From Salinimicrobium sediminilitoris (GTDB taxonomy: Bacteria > Bacteroidota > Bacteroidia > Flavobacteriales > Flavobacteriaceae), in NCBI RefSeq assembly GCF_020866905.1, contig NZ_JAIVCC010000002.1, positions 62,001 through 126,000 on the forward strand: a stretch of 64,000 bases of DNA, read 5' to 3'. Numbering within the stretch: position 1 is the stretch's first letter; every line of letters begins with the position of its first letter. The notes beneath the pieces were generated by a model. It saw only the letters and a list, made by a program, of their open reading frames with translations, was not told where the DNA came from and did not search any database. Below are positions 1 to 8,136 of the stretch, one piece after another. Both the position numbers and the translations under genes were made by a program.

Positions 1-240
1 TCCGTAAACTATTCCGCTACTGTTAAGACCCCGCAGTTCCAGGTCGGTGAAATACTCCTTCAGCATTTCCTCAGGAATTTCAGGCTGCCCCGCGATCTGG
101 CACCTAAACTTCAGCCTTTCCAGCTCGGGTATTAGTCTTATTCCGCTTTTGCCCTTTTTAAGAGCTTCAGAAAATGCGGCTAATCCCACTCCGTTGGGAG
201 CGGCCACGCCCATTCCTGTTATTACTACTCTTCTATTCAT
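1..240 (-). CDS. Beta-ketoacyl-ACP synthase (KS), N-terminal part, cut by window edge
   Basis: The first 80 codons of a ketosynthase of the FabF/KAS II type are visible. The protein opens MNRRVVITGMGVAAPNGVG, the standard N-terminal strand and loop of the thiolase fold; the catalytic Cys-His-His residues lie beyond the left edge. By family it condenses malonyl-ACP with an acyl-ACP in the cytoplasm. Its ATG overlaps the TGA of the upstream hotdog dehydratase gene (ATGA), so the two are almost certainly co-translated. Since it ends an operon headed by a type III PKS module, it probably builds or extends a dedicated acyl chain rather than serving bulk fatty acid synthesis. That role is inference; a chain-length-factor-like KS lacking the Cys cannot be excluded. 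Confidence 0.88.
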   Translation of the reverse strand, partial: MNRRVVITGMGVAAPNGVGLAAFSEALKKGKSGIRLIPELERLKFRCQIAGQPEIPEEMLKEYFTDLELRGLNSSGIVYG

Positions 241-674
241 TCAGCTTTTATCATTCCTGAAATTTCTCCCCTGCAAACGAGTTTTTCTTCAGCATTAAAC
301 ATTTGTACTTTACATTTCAACTTGTTGAACCTGAAATATTCTTTTTCAGAAACTACCTTCACTTTTTCCCCGGGCAAAACAGGTAAATAGTAATCTACTG
401 TTGCATTTGATAAAGCAACTCCAAAGTTTCCAAGATCCCTGTCCTTCAGAAGAAATATTCCGAGGCAAACCACCCCGATCTGGGCCATACATTCGGTTAA
501 GATCACACCGGGAGTAACAGGATTATCCTTAAAATGTCCACGGTAGAAATAGGCGTCCTTTTTAAATGTATAAGTTCCTGAAATGCCATTTTCGGTCACC
601 TCTTCCAGCTCATCCACAAAAAGGAAAGGTTCGGAATAGGGAAGAAGCTCTATTATTTTCTTTTTAATATTCAA
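237..674 (-). CDS. FabZ-like hotdog 3-hydroxyacyl-ACP dehydratase
   Basis: A single hotdog-fold protein of 145 residues, the usual FabZ length. The active-site helix reads GHFKDNPVTPGVILTE, placing the catalytic His at about residue 47 and the Glu at about 61. FabZ enzymes dehydrate 3-hydroxyacyl-ACP to trans-2-enoyl-ACP in the cytoplasm. The gene sits between a FabL-type reductase and a ketosynthase, so the three could form a small acyl-chain module feeding the type III PKS encoded upstream in the same operon (inference). Its end overlaps the KS start by ATGA. A housekeeping FabZ is less likely because lpxD, lpxA and lpxC are not adjacent. Confidence 0.88.
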   Translation of the reverse strand: MNIKKKIIELLPYSEPFLFVDELEEVTENGISGTYTFKKDAYFYRGHFKDNPVTPGVILTECMAQIGVVCLGIFLLKDRDLGNFGVALSNATVDYYLPVLPGEKVKVVSEKEYFRFNKLKCKVQMFNAEEKLVCRGEISGMIKAE

Positions 675-820
675 TTTTTTAGGTTACAGGTTACGGGATT
701 CGAGTTGCGGGTTACGCGCTGCCAGTTGCCAATTTTTAATCTTTAAAAAATAAGCAGAAGCCATCAATTTTTAGGTTATCTATTAACTATTCACTACTAA
801 CTACTAACTACTAACTACTT
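675..820. repeat. Intra-operon spacer with 7-bp tandem repeats
   Basis: The 140-bp gap between the reductase and dehydratase genes holds no coding sequence. Four head-to-tail copies of the heptamer ACTACTA lie at 793-820, the last ending in T; this copy runs into the reductase stop codon (TAG, 815-817). A second degenerate run built on GGTTAC(A/G/C) lies at about 680-715. This is an intergenic simple repeat, not a CRISPR. Confidence 0.75.
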
Positions 821-1609
821 AAGATGTTCCCCTCCATTTACCGGGATTACAGTTCCAGTGATCCAGCTTGCCTCATCCTTGCTTAAAAGGTAAACAGCGT
901 TAGCTACATCTGTCGGGGTAGTGAGCCGCTTAAAAGGATTACGTTTAAGAGCGTGCTGTCGTAGGGTTTCATAACTGGGGATCAATTCGAGGGAACGGGT
1001 CACCGTTACTCCCGCCTGGATACAATTGGCGCGGATACCTTCCGGAGCAAATTCCAGGGCGATACTGCGGGTAATTGCTTCCAGGGCAACCTTGGCTGCC
1101 GAAACTGCTGCATAGTCCTTCCAGGCTTTACTATTTCCTTCACTGGTAAAGGAAAGTATCCTGGCGTCTTTTGAAAATAAATGGGCGTCATAGATCAGGC
1201 GCGTCCAGTCGTAAAGACTTATGGCCATGGCATCAATGGTTTGCTGAAAATCATCATTGCGAAGGGTAGGTTCTTCTCCCTTCATGGATTTTAAATTTCC
1301 TTTCGAGATGCTGTGGATCATGGTTCGTACTTTTCCTGTCTCCCCCATGATCTCCTGCATTTCACTTTTTATCTCTTCCCGCCGGTCTTTCCTGGTGGCA
1401 TCGCGGTTAAAGGAATGCAGTTTTACGCCCAGGTCGCGAATCTCATCAAAAGCCGATTTTATTTCGGGCAGATCATCTTTCCTGTCCCGGTGAACTACAA
1501 GAATATTCATTCCATGTTGGGCCAGCTTTTTTGCCGAAGCAAAGCCAAGTCCACTACTCCCGCCCAGCACAAGGGCCCAGTAATCTTTTCCTTCAAAATC
1601 CTTTACCAT
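815..1609 (-). CDS. Short-chain dehydrogenase, FabL/FabI-type enoyl reductase
   Basis: Rossmann-fold SDR of 264 residues with the cofactor motif GGSSGLG at residues 16-22 and NGGE near the C terminus. The catalytic pair is Tyr166 and Lys173, a Y-x6-K spacing. That spacing marks FabI/FabL enoyl-ACP reductases, whereas 3-ketoacyl reductases have Y-x3-K. It therefore probably reduces an enoyl-ACP with NAD(P)H. The start codon overlaps the end of the type III PKS gene by 7 nt, so the two are translationally coupled. It may be dedicated to the acyl primer or a polyene-like intermediate of the cluster product; the substrate is unknown. Confidence 0.85.
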   Translation of the reverse strand: MVKDFEGKDYWALVLGGSSGLGFASAKKLAQHGMNILVVHRDRKDDLPEIKSAFDEIRDLGVKLHSFNRDATRKDRREEIKSEMQEIMGETGKVRTMIHSISKGNLKSMKGEEPTLRNDDFQQTIDAMAISLYDWTRLIYDAHLFSKDARILSFTSEGNSKAWKDYAAVSAAKVALEAITRSIALEFAPEGIRANCIQAGVTVTRSLELIPSYETLRQHALKRNPFKRLTTPTDVANAVYLLSKDEASWITGTVIPVNGGEHLK

Positions 1610-2655
1610 TCCAAAAGTATTTTTTGAGCCGAAAATCCGGGTCCAAAACTCAGCATAAGTCCCTGTTCCCCTTTTTTTATTGGCTGATTAAGAAATCTTT
1701 CCAGAACATAGAGTACAGTTGCACTGCTCATATTACCGTAGAGCCGCAACACCTCCTTGGTGTCATCTATATTCTTACCTAATTTACCAAAAAGATCTTC
1801 AACTGTCTGTACAATTTTTTTTCCTCCGGGATGGAAGATCAGATGGTCCACTTTTTCAATGGAAGAATTATGTTTTTCCAGGAAAGGGTGAATGATCTCG
1901 GGGAAATGATCGGCTATGGTCTGAGGCACATCGGGATCTAGAACCATTTTTAGTCCGAGGTCGGTAAGGTCGAATCCCATGAGATGAGTGGCATCAAAGA
2001 AGTGGTACATATCATCGCCCACTATTTTTGGCCCAACAGCCTCCTCTTCCGAAGACATTAAAACACAGGCCGCACCGTCACCAAAAATGGCAGCGCTCAC
2101 CATATTGGCCATGGAAAAATCTTCAAGCTGAAAGGTTGCGGTAGGACTCTCAACCGCAATAACTGCAGCTCTCTTCCCGGGATTTGCTTTTAGAAAATTG
2201 TTAGCATATATCATACCCGAGATTCCTGCGGCACAGCCCATCTCGGTTACCGGTAAGCGGGTGACATCCTGCCGCATTTGCAGCTCATTGATAAGAAATG
2301 CATCAAGGGAAGGGATCATAATACCGGTACAGCTTACCGTAATGATAAAATCAATAGAATCGGCCTCCCAATTTGCCTGCCCCAGTGCCTTTTTTAGCAC
2401 CCCGGAACCCAGCTTCTTTACTTCCCTGGAGTAGATATTATTCTTGTCTTCAAAGGAAGTCGCAGTAAAAACTTCCGAAGGTTCCATTATGGAATATCGT
2501 TTATCAACCGCAGCTCCTTCAAAGATCTTGATCACTTTACGTTTATACCTTTCCTCCTGTCCATCCAGCCAGGTTTCTACAAAGGGAATTACCTCCTGGG
2601 TCTCGCGGGAGTATGGTGGGAGTTGTTTTGCTACAGTCGTTATTCTTACACTCAT
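1603..2655 (-). CDS. Type III polyketide synthase (chalcone/alkylresorcinol synthase family)
   Basis: A homodimeric-type III PKS of 350 residues, the usual length. The Cys-His-Asn triad is visible: Cys141 in TEMGCAAG, His275 in LIFHPGGKK, Asn308 in LYGNMSS. The C-terminal loop SFGPGFSAQ matches the family GFGPG motif. Such enzymes load an acyl-CoA or acyl-ACP starter on Cys, extend it with malonyl units and cyclise it to resorcinols, pyrones or related rings without an ACP. It lies 9 bp after the methyltransferase gene and overlaps the reductase gene. The FAD-enzyme, methyltransferase, PKS set suggests an alkylresorcinol, pyrone or quinone lipid; starter and product cannot be read from the sequence. 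Confidence 0.93.
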   Translation of the reverse strand: MSVRITTVAKQLPPYSRETQEVIPFVETWLDGQEERYKRKVIKIFEGAAVDKRYSIMEPSEVFTATSFEDKNNIYSREVKKLGSGVLKKALGQANWEADSIDFIITVSCTGIMIPSLDAFLINELQMRQDVTRLPVTEMGCAAGISGMIYANNFLKANPGKRAAVIAVESPTATFQLEDFSMANMVSAAIFGDGAACVLMSSEEEAVGPKIVGDDMYHFFDATHLMGFDLTDLGLKMVLDPDVPQTIADHFPEIIHPFLEKHNSSIEKVDHLIFHPGGKKIVQTVEDLFGKLGKNIDDTKEVLRLYGNMSSATVLYVLERFLNQPIKKGEQGLMLSFGPGFSAQKILLEW

Positions 2656-2664
2656 TCTTTTCTT

Positions 2665-3372
2665 CTATTTATATAAGATCCATTGATATCTAAAGGCCCA
2701 TTTTGGGTTGATCTCCTGCCGGCTTACCTGGAGGTCCTTTCCGAAGTTTTTCAGTTCCTTTTTTTTAAAGCTTCTAAGGATGGAAGTTAAACCATCTTTA
2801 CGATTGATCTTCCTTATTCCAAAAGCAGCACAAAAAGCCTTAAAAAGGTAATACGCAGTGCTGCTCCTTTGCAAGTCGTTAATGACTATTCCAAGACCGG
2901 CCTTTTGCGTAAAGATCTTCATTAGCTCTTTTATTTGCTCATCGCTGAAATGATGCAGCGTCAAGGTACATAAAATAATATCTGCTTCCAGTGCTCTAAA
3001 TTCTTCGGAAAATACATCCATCCCTTTAAAAGAAACTTCGGGATAAGCCGAAAGATTTTCTTCTGCAATGGTCATTGCATTTTGATTGGCGTCTATTCCC
3101 AATAACTCAAATTTTTCCCCGGTTTTGCGCCCGAAGTCAGCTACTTCTTTCAAGATACTTCCGTTGCCGCAACCCACATCAATGATCCTTATTGGTCTTG
3201 TGTAGCAGCAACTTTTTAGGAGTTTTTTAACCCCTTCAACAGTGATTTCATTGCCTCCAAGCCAAAGGTTTACCTTATCCAGGTCCTTCAAAGTTTTTTC
3301 CAGCTCTTCTCCCTGCATATCAAGATCGTCCATGATCTCCTTTTGGTTAGATCTATGTGTAGTATTCACCAT
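2665..3372 (-). CDS. Class I SAM-dependent methyltransferase of the PKS cluster
   Basis: A 235-residue methyltransferase with the SAM-binding motif I IIDVGCGNGS at about residues 78-88 and a Methyltransf_25-like core through LCTLTLHHF. It would transfer a methyl group from S-adenosylmethionine, plausibly to an oxygen or carbon of the polyketide product. Its ATG overlaps the TAA of the upstream FAD oxidoreductase by one base (TAATG), and the type III PKS follows after 9 bp. This matches the PKS plus methyltransferase plus flavin enzyme grouping of the Streptomyces srs operon. It is not visibly of the isoprenylcysteine methyltransferase type found in some Bacillus PKS loci. Confidence 0.85.
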   Translation of the reverse strand: MVNTTHRSNQKEIMDDLDMQGEELEKTLKDLDKVNLWLGGNEITVEGVKKLLKSCCYTRPIRIIDVGCGNGSILKEVADFGRKTGEKFELLGIDANQNAMTIAEENLSAYPEVSFKGMDVFSEEFRALEADIILCTLTLHHFSDEQIKELMKIFTQKAGLGIVINDLQRSSTAYYLFKAFCAAFGIRKINRKDGLTSILRSFKKKELKNFGKDLQVSRQEINPKWAFRYQWILYK

Positions 3373-4490
3373 TATTCAATAGGTTCTCCATGGGTTTGCT
3401 TAATGATCTTTGGCAGCAGAAAGGGAAAACCTGAGATGAGAGCTTGAGAAACTTCTGCAAGTTTTTCCCTCAACAGTATCTTTTGTAGCCATCCTGCTGT
3501 TGAAAATCTCCCGGAAAAGGTTTTTTCCCACCTTTGCCGGTAGGCCAGCTCCATTTCTTCCCGACTATTTGCAGTTTCTATATGTCCAAGGATTTCTTCG
3601 GAAGCAATTTTAGCGCTGTGAATTGCGATGGCCATCCCATTCCCGCAAAGCGGATGAATGAGACCTGCGGCATCTCCCAGCATAAGCACGTGATCTTCCA
3701 CGGCTTCTTTTTTACTGAAAGATATTTGTGCAATAGTAAGCGGCTGCTCGAATACCGGAGAGGCTTCCGCAAGGAAGTTATCCAAAAACTTGTTTTTCCG
3801 AAGTACTTTTTCATTGAACTTTTCTGGATCCTTGTGTTGCTTGAAACTTTCATAAGTGGCCAGGTAACACATATTAATATCACCGTTTTCTGTTCGGGAG
3901 AGTCCGCAGTAGCCACCTTTAAAATTGTGTAAGGCAACAAGGTCATCAGGAAAATCCTTCAGCCGGTAATGGCTTTTTACTGCCATCCATGGCGCCGGTT
4001 CCTTAAAAAACTTCCTTTCCAGATTTTTATCCAGAAGAGACCTTTTTCCGAAGCTACCCAGAACAAATTCTGCCAGATATTCCTCTTCCGAAGTAATAAC
4101 TTTAAAATGATCTTTTAAATATTTAATTTCCAGCACCTTTTCCTGAATGACTTCTACTCCATTTGCTTTAGCAGTTTCATAAAACAAATTATCCAACGCA
4201 TAGCGACTAACTCCAAAAGCACCCAAAGGCAGGTCTACATTCACAGACCGGCCAGAAGGCGTGCTATATAAAAGCTTATCGATAATCTTTGGTTGCAATT
4301 CATTTAGCGGAACGCCCAAATCATCGAGATAGGGTTTAACCTCCCTAGAAAGATATTCCCCGCAGACTTTATGATGAGGAAAACTATCCTTCTCAAAAAG
4401 GGTGATTTTTTGCCCTTTTTGAGCAAGATGTATGGCTGCTGTTAGACCTGCCAGGCCGCCACCAACAATAATGATCCTGTTCTTGCTCAT
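3372..4490 (-). CDS. FAD-dependent oxidoreductase, geranylgeranyl-reductase/monooxygenase family
   Basis: A 372-residue flavoprotein that opens with the dinucleotide-binding motif IIIVGGGLAGLTAA, followed by a Glu (FEKD) for ribose binding. A second FAD motif, GDAAGLIHPLCGNGM, lies at about residue 275. The fold belongs to the PHBH/geranylgeranyl reductase superfamily, whose members either hydroxylate aromatic rings or saturate prenyl chains. As the first gene of the PKS operon it may hydroxylate the aromatic product toward a quinol or quinone, by analogy with SrsC (inference). No transmembrane segment is seen. It lies behind the terminator of the upstream OmpA gene, so the operon promoter is probably within 4491-4553. 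Confidence 0.85.
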   Translation of the reverse strand: MSKNRIIIVGGGLAGLTAAIHLAQKGQKITLFEKDSFPHHKVCGEYLSREVKPYLDDLGVPLNELQPKIIDKLLYSTPSGRSVNVDLPLGAFGVSRYALDNLFYETAKANGVEVIQEKVLEIKYLKDHFKVITSEEEYLAEFVLGSFGKRSLLDKNLERKFFKEPAPWMAVKSHYRLKDFPDDLVALHNFKGGYCGLSRTENGDINMCYLATYESFKQHKDPEKFNEKVLRKNKFLDNFLAEASPVFEQPLTIAQISFSKKEAVEDHVLMLGDAAGLIHPLCGNGMAIAIHSAKIASEEILGHIETANSREEMELAYRQRWEKTFSGRFSTAGWLQKILLREKLAEVSQALISGFPFLLPKIIKQTHGEPIE

Positions 4491-4507
4491 TCAGTTTTTC
4501 TTGGGAA

Positions 4508-4537
4508 TAAAAAAACCCGGCATATACCGGGTTTTAT
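4508..4537 (-). terminator. Intrinsic terminator after the OmpA lipoprotein gene
   Basis: On the minus strand an AAACCCGG / CCGGGTTT stem with a 6-nt loop is followed by a run of T. It ends the ompA-like transcript and separates it from the PKS operon. Confidence 0.85.
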
Positions 4538-4553
4538 ACTTTCTACCGGAATA

Positions 4554-5249
4554 TTAATTGCCGGCCTGTTCTTTTGCTTCTTCTTTAAGTTCTTCACTGG
4601 CTACAATAGCAAGTTCTACTCTACGGTTCTTGGAACGTCCTTCTACAGTAGAATTATCATACTTAGGTTGGGCCTCACCATACCACTTTGTTTCAATCCT
4701 GCCACGAGAGATTCCCTGGCTGGTTAGGAAATTTGTTACCGCCTGTGCCCTGTTCTTTGAAAGGGTAAGGTTATACGCATCACTTCCTGTATTATCTGTA
4801 TGTCCTTCTACAAGTATATTGGTATCGGGATATTCCTGAAAGATGTTTGCAAGCTTCATTAAAGCTTCTCTGGACTGGCCTTCGATTGCATATTTGTCTG
4901 TAGCAAAATATACTCCGCTGGTTTCATCAAAAGTCACATTTATACCTTCACCAACTCTTTCTACTTCTGCTCCCGGGATCTCCTGTTCGATCTCCTGGGC
5001 TTGTTTGTCCATTCGGTTTCCAATGTACGCTCCGGCAGCACCACCTACAACACCACCAATAATGGCTCCTAAGGCAGTATTTCCTTCACCTACATTATTA
5101 CCAACAACTCCGCCAACCACGGCACCACCTGTGGCACCTATAACGGTTCCTTTTTGTTTATTATTCGCATTTCTTGTGGCATCACATCCTACAAAAAGTA
5201 TAAGGGCTGTAAATAAAAAAGCAAATAATTTGTTCTGTCTCATTTTCAT
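4554..5249 (-). CDS. OmpA-family lipoprotein with glycine-zipper region (YiaD-like)
   Basis: A 231-residue lipoprotein with signal peptide and lipobox ILFVGC (Cys near residue 22). A glycine-zipper stretch rich in GGVVG/GGAAG follows at about residues 35-80. The C-terminal OmpA domain (about 105-215) includes EGHTDNTGSDAYN and LSKNRAQAV, the peptidoglycan-binding signature. By family it is anchored in the outer membrane by lipid and binds peptidoglycan non-covalently, stabilising the envelope. The gene follows a lipocalin-like lipoprotein gene by 11 bp and is closed by a terminator. A second Met (residue 3) is an equally possible start. Confidence 0.9.
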   Translation of the reverse strand: MKMRQNKLFAFLFTALILFVGCDATRNANNKQKGTVIGATGGAVVGGVVGNNVGEGNTALGAIIGGVVGGAAGAYIGNRMDKQAQEIEQEIPGAEVERVGEGINVTFDETSGVYFATDKYAIEGQSREALMKLANIFQEYPDTNILVEGHTDNTGSDAYNLTLSKNRAQAVTNFLTSQGISRGRIETKWYGEAQPKYDNSTVEGRSKNRRVELAIVASEELKEEAKEQAGN

Positions 5250-5260
5250 AGTAAATTCAA

Positions 5261-5737
5261 TTATTTATTAAAGTTCATTTTAATTGTAAAGGGCATTCCT
5301 TCAAAGTTTACAGTTTGTTCCCACGTCATTTGGTCACCCGAAAGATGAGTGAGATTGATCCTGTAACCCTGGTTACCTAGTTCAGATTTGTAATTGTCGT
5401 TCGTCGGTTTAAGCATTAGGTCGTAATTTCCCATTGCTCCATCCGCTCCGTCGATAGACCAGATAAAAAATTGTGCATTCCCATCACAGCCGATACCAGA
5501 TGGTTCATAGGACCCTGTATTATTATTCGACACGAACATCCAGGTACTGCCTTCCAGGCATCTTGCAGGGATATCGTTCAACAGGGACACCTGAACATTT
5601 TGATCATTCCCGGGATAGGTTATACTGGTCAATTGCCAGTCTCCTCTCATGGTTTCCCTGGCTTCGTCTACTACGCGACTTGAGCCACATGATACAAAGA
5701 AAGCTAAGCTGAAAAATAAAAAAACAATCTTTTTCAT
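5261..5737 (-). CDS. Lipocalin-like lipoprotein
   Basis: A 158-residue protein with signal peptide and lipobox FFVSC. The mature part has the MRGDWQLTSI opening typical of bacterial lipocalin-like (DUF4488/lipocalin_4-type) domains, a cysteine-containing central region and alternating beta strands. Ligand and function are unknown. It is probably co-transcribed with the OmpA-family lipoprotein 11 bp downstream, and both would be exported to the envelope. Family assignment rests on pattern recognition of the N-terminal strand and length only. Confidence 0.75.
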   Translation of the reverse strand: MKKIVFLFFSLAFFVSCGSSRVVDEARETMRGDWQLTSITYPGNDQNVQVSLLNDIPARCLEGSTWMFVSNNNTGSYEPSGIGCDGNAQFFIWSIDGADGAMGNYDLMLKPTNDNYKSELGNQGYRINLTHLSGDQMTWEQTVNFEGMPFTIKMNFNK

Positions 5738-5756
5738 TCTTTAATTTTTGATTAAT

Positions 5757-5805
5757 AAAAAATCCAATGTCATGACGATTTAATTTTTCAATGACACTGG
5801 ATTTG
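5757..5805 (-). terminator. Intrinsic terminator after DUF1328 gene
   Basis: A 13-bp stem AATCCAGTGTCAT / ATGACATTGGATT with one G-T pair and a 17-nt loop is followed on the minus strand by TTTTTTATT. It separates the small membrane peptide gene from the lipocalin gene. Confidence 0.75.
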
Positions 5806-5817
5806 TTTCGTCTACAA

Positions 5818-5979
5818 TTACCTTCTAAATAATCTGCTTATAAGGGCTATTACAAGTAGAACAAGGAAGATGTAAAAGATAATCTGCGCAATATCGGCAG
5901 CACCTTCTGCAATTCCCCCAAATCCAAAAATGGCTGCAATAATTGCAATAATTAAAAAGATAACGATTAATCGTATCAT
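5818..5979 (-). CDS. DUF1328 family small membrane protein (YtjA-like)
   Basis: A 53-residue ORF beginning [14 protein letters not shown] and ending SRLFRR. It contains two hydrophobic helices separated by [15 protein letters not shown], which matches the DUF1328/YtjA pattern of a glycine-rich link and the conserved A(E)GAA(D)IA segment. It would sit in the inner membrane; the function of the family is unknown. The gene has its own downstream terminator, so it is probably expressed alone. In other bacteria such peptides are often stress-induced, but nothing here shows that. Confidence 0.85.
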   Translation of the reverse strand: MIRLIVIFLIIAIIAAIFGFGGIAEGAADIAQIIFYIFLVLLVIALISRLFRR

Positions 5980-6108
5980 AATTTAAGGTTTTAGTGATTA
6001 GTTACTCTAAATTACATTTCGACCTCCCGCCACACAAAAGATTATTACTTATTTAACAATTTTTTTGTAAAGATATCCCAACAAATAAAAGATCCAGCCA
6101 ATTCTTTC

Positions 6109-8118
6109 TTAATACTTCAATAATTCAAGAATTTTATCTTCAAAACGCTTTTTAGGAAGGTAACCTTCTTCCAGGGCTTTTGAGAACGGGATTGGGGTTT
6201 CGAGGCTGGCGACCCGCATTACCGGTGCATCCAGGAATTCAAAACAGTTCTCAGCGATCATGGCTGCGATATCCGATCCCAGGCCTCCAAAAAGACTATC
6301 TTCCTGAAGAATAATGACTTTTCCTGTTTTCTTGACTGAAGAAAAAATAGCCTCAGTATCCAAAGGCTGCAGGCTTCGCAGGTCCAATAGATCTGCTTTT
6401 ATTTCGGGATGGGTTTCAAGAGTTTCCAAAGCCCAGTGCACGGCAGCCCCAAAACTGATAACCGTTATATCATCCCCCTCTTTTAATAATGCTGCTTTCC
6501 CCAGGGGCAGTGAATAATAATCCTTTGGCACCTGTTGCCTTATGCTGCGATAAAGCGCCTTATGCTCAAAGAAAAGTACAGGGTTGGGATCATTAATTGC
6601 TGTATTCAACAGGCCTTTAGCATCATATGGGAATGCAGGATAAACTACTTTCAAACCGGGTGTTTTGGTAAACCAGGCTTCATTAGTCTGACTGTGGAAT
6701 GGTCCTGCTCCAACTCCTGCCCCACAAGGCATTCTTATAACCACATCGGCATTTTGGTTCCAGCGATAATTAACTTTGGCCAGATAATTTACAACCGGGT
6801 TAAATCCTGAACTCACAAAATCGGCAAACTGCATCTCCACCATAGCCTTCATTCCTTTTATGGAAAGACCCATGGCTGTTTCTACAATTCCGGATTCACA
6901 AATGGGAGTATTGCGTACTCTTTCCCTTCCAAATTCTTGAACGAAGTTCTCTGTGATCTTAAATACTCCGCCGTATTCTGCTATATCCTGCCCCATAAGA
7001 ATCAAATTCTCATGACGCTGCATGGATTGGCGCAAGCCTCCTGAAATTGCATCTATGAACCTGAGCTCTTCAGTTTCTTCAGAATGATTAACTTCTTCAT
7101 ACACAAAGTCTTTGTACACATCATTTAACTCTTTAGTTTCATCAAAATCAATAAAAGGTTCTGCATTGGCCTTTTTAAGATCTTCGTCTATTTCCTTTTT
7201 GATTTCACTTTTAAAACTGGAATCCAGATCTTCAGAAAGAATATTTTCGGCTAAAAGGAATTCTTTGAAGTTGTCCACAGGATCTTTTTTTGCCCACTCC
7301 TCCATTAATTCATTGGGCACATATTTTGTTCCGCTGGCTTCTTCATGCCCGCGCATTCTGAAGGTTTTGAATTCCACTAAAACGGGTCGTGGGTTTTTAC
7401 GCATACTTTCGGCCAGGTGAGAGATCTTTTCGTACACCTCAAGAATATTGTTTCCGTCAATGATATGGGCTTCCATACCATAACCTAAAGCCCGGTCGGC
7501 AATATGCTCGCAATTGAATTGTTCAGATGTTGGGGTGGAAAGTCCATAGCCATTGTTCTCCACACAAAATAATACAGGTAGTTGCCACACCGAGGCTATA
7601 TTAAGAGCTTCATGAAAATCTCCTTCGCTGGTCCCTCCTTCGCCGGTATAAACTGCAGTGATCTTTTGCTCTTTTTGAAGCCTGTGTGCCAGGGCAATTC
7701 CATCGGCCACACCCAATTGTGGCCCCAAATGTGAGATCATCCCCACGATCTTGAATTCCTGGGTGCCAAAATGGAAGCTACGATCCCGACCCTTTGTAAA
7801 GCCAGATGCTTTTCCCTGCCATTGGCTGAATAATCTGAAAAGTGGAATTTCTCTCGCTGTAAATACTCCGAGATTACGGTGCATTGGCAGGATATACTCA
7901 TCTTTATCAAGAGAAAGTGTCACTCCAATAGAAATAGCCTCCTGTCCAATCCCGCTGAACCATTTAGAAATCTTTCCCTGCCTTAACAGCACCAGCATTT
8001 TTTCTTCTATTAGCCTCGGCTTTAATAAGGCCTTGTAAAATGTGAGGAGCTGCTCATCCTGAAAACCGGTCCTGTCGAATTTTATATTTGGTTGAAATGG
8101 AGTTTCTCTAATTTCCAT
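6109..8118 (-). CDS. 2-oxoacid dehydrogenase E1 component, fused alpha and beta subunits
   Basis: One 669-residue polypeptide carries E1-alpha (about 1-310) and E1-beta (about 345-669). The thiamine diphosphate motif GEGGTSEGDFHEALN ending in ENN lies at about residues 160-190. The beta half has the transketolase-like region starting FIDAISGGLRQSM and the C-terminal domain VPKDYYSLPLGKA. The enzyme decarboxylates a branched-chain 2-oxoacid or pyruvate and passes the acyl group to E2. E2 and E3 are not adjacent. The fused form is common in Bacteroidota. A TTG codon lies seven codons upstream, but it falls within the predicted promoter element, so the ATG at 8118 is preferred. Confidence 0.92.
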   Translation of the reverse strand: MEIRETPFQPNIKFDRTGFQDEQLLTFYKALLKPRLIEEKMLVLLRQGKISKWFSGIGQEAISIGVTLSLDKDEYILPMHRNLGVFTAREIPLFRLFSQWQGKASGFTKGRDRSFHFGTQEFKIVGMISHLGPQLGVADGIALAHRLQKEQKITAVYTGEGGTSEGDFHEALNIASVWQLPVLFCVENNGYGLSTPTSEQFNCEHIADRALGYGMEAHIIDGNNILEVYEKISHLAESMRKNPRPVLVEFKTFRMRGHEEASGTKYVPNELMEEWAKKDPVDNFKEFLLAENILSEDLDSSFKSEIKKEIDEDLKKANAEPFIDFDETKELNDVYKDFVYEEVNHSEETEELRFIDAISGGLRQSMQRHENLILMGQDIAEYGGVFKITENFVQEFGRERVRNTPICESGIVETAMGLSIKGMKAMVEMQFADFVSSGFNPVVNYLAKVNYRWNQNADVVIRMPCGAGVGAGPFHSQTNEAWFTKTPGLKVVYPAFPYDAKGLLNTAINDPNPVLFFEHKALYRSIRQQVPKDYYSLPLGKAALLKEGDDITVISFGAAVHWALETLETHPEIKADLLDLRSLQPLDTEAIFSSVKKTGKVIILQEDSLFGGLGSDIAAMIAENCFEFLDAPVMRVASLETPIPFSKALEEGYLPKKRFEDKILELLKY

Positions 8119-8136
8119 AAGTAAGAATTGATTTCT

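Noticed and set aside
793-820. Tandem heptamers as a CRISPR array
   Set aside because: The units are 7 bp and contiguous, with no spacers and no cas genes.
1-4490. Flexirubin or dialkylresorcinol cluster
   Set aside because: No DarA/DarB-type genes are visible, and a type III PKS is not part of that pathway; only the hotdog and KS genes overlap in type.
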